Assembly: GCA_007116995.1 (NCBI GenBank)
Contig: SKHL01000214.1
Span: 1 to 5,960 of the forward strand
Direction of reading: 5' to 3'
Origin: Limnochordia bacterium
GTDB lineage: Bacteria; Bacillota; Limnochordia; Darwinibacteriales; DTU012
DNA: 5,960 bases
The notes under the pieces were generated by a model that saw only the letters and a list, made by a program, of their open reading frames with translations, did no database searches and was not told the DNA's origin. Shown here one piece after another: positions 5,860-5,960 of the stretch (positions are counted from its first letter, which is position 1; each line of letters starts with the position of its first letter). A program made the translations under genes and the position numbers.

Positions 5860-5960
5860 GTGGCCAAACAAAAGCAAAATAAGCCAAACCAACAGAATCA
5901 ACAAAATCAACAAAATCAACAAAATCAACAGAACCAACAGAACCAACAGAACCAACAGAA
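5860..5960 (+). CDS. Start of a Gln/Asn-rich repeat protein, cut by the window edge
   Basis: A GTG start after a strong ribosome binding site opens a frame that stays open to the end of the window, 33 codons. The protein begins MAKQKQNKPN and then consists only of the tripeptide QQN repeated at least seven times. The first ten residues carry four lysines, so the N-terminus is basic and hydrophilic, with no signal peptide. The rest of the protein is outside the window, so no function can be assigned. Known proteins of similar composition include gamma-type small acid-soluble spore proteins and other Gln/Asn-rich spore or coat proteins, but this is only a compositional resemblance. The QQN tract may be a leader to a folded domain further on. 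It is a real gene on the strength of its RBS and the in-frame repeat. Confidence 0.7.
   Translation, partial: MAKQKQNKPNQQNQQNQQNQQNQQNQQNQQNQQ
5890..5960 (+). repeat. 9-base tandem repeat (CAACARAAY), at least 7.9 copies
   Basis: Seven full units and 8 bases of an eighth are seen before the window ends. They read CAACAGAAT once, CAACAAAAT three times, then CAACAGAAC in all remaining copies. Units differ only at positions 6 and 9, both silent, so every unit encodes Gln-Gln-Asn. Blocks of identical units suggest growth by slipped-strand duplication. A change in copy number would keep the frame and only alter the length of the protein tract. Confidence 0.95.

Noticed and set aside
5890..5960. 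Tandem repeat as a CRISPR array or replication-origin iteron
   Set aside because: The 9-base units are contiguous without spacers, differ only at silent codon positions, and are in frame behind an RBS, so coding explains them.

Overview
The window looks like a chromosomal segment of an anaerobic, low-to-mid GC Gram-positive bacterium of the Firmicutes, most likely class Clostridia. The reasons are a trimeric-type [FeFe] hydrogenase, strong purine-rich ribosome binding sites (GGGAGGGA, AAGGAGGT), use of TTG and GTG starts, and a sigma-A type promoter. The genus cannot be named from the sequence.

Region 1 (1-2256, + strand) is the end of a hydrogenase operon. It holds the C-terminal part of a NuoF/HydB-like flavoprotein subunit, cut by the left edge of the window, and a complete 585-residue NuoG-like [FeFe] hydrogenase catalytic subunit (HydA/HndD type). 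Together, with a NuoE-like HydC expected upstream, they would form a soluble NAD(P)-linked, possibly electron-bifurcating hydrogenase. Three details stand out. HydB stops at the point where many relatives continue into a ferredoxin domain. The L1 motif of HydA reads TSCSPGW. The L3 motif carries an extra cysteine. A stem-loop with a short T run closes the operon (2269-2299).

Region 2 (2333-4841, + strand) is a three-gene ABC importer operon behind a good sigma-A promoter. The order is permease, ATPase, substrate-binding protein, and the genes overlap by 38 and 17 bases. It belongs to the SsuABC/TauABC/nitrate/THI5-like group that imports small anionic or heterocyclic compounds; the substrate cannot be read from the sequence. 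The binding protein has an N-terminal hydrophobic segment but no lipobox.

Region 3 (4860-5735, - strand) is a diacylglycerol kinase/YegS-family lipid kinase gene, convergent with the ABC operon. A stem-loop covers both stop codons.

Region 4 (5736-5960) is a 124-base divergent intergenic region with a 7-bp inverted repeat. It is followed by the first 33 codons of a gene whose protein is a Gln/Gln/Asn tripeptide repeat encoded by a nearly perfect 9-base tandem repeat. This gene runs off the right edge.

Most of the window is ordinary metabolic and transport gene content. I see no convincing new multi-gene system. The most useful leads are the hydrogenase variations and the QQN-repeat gene at the right edge.
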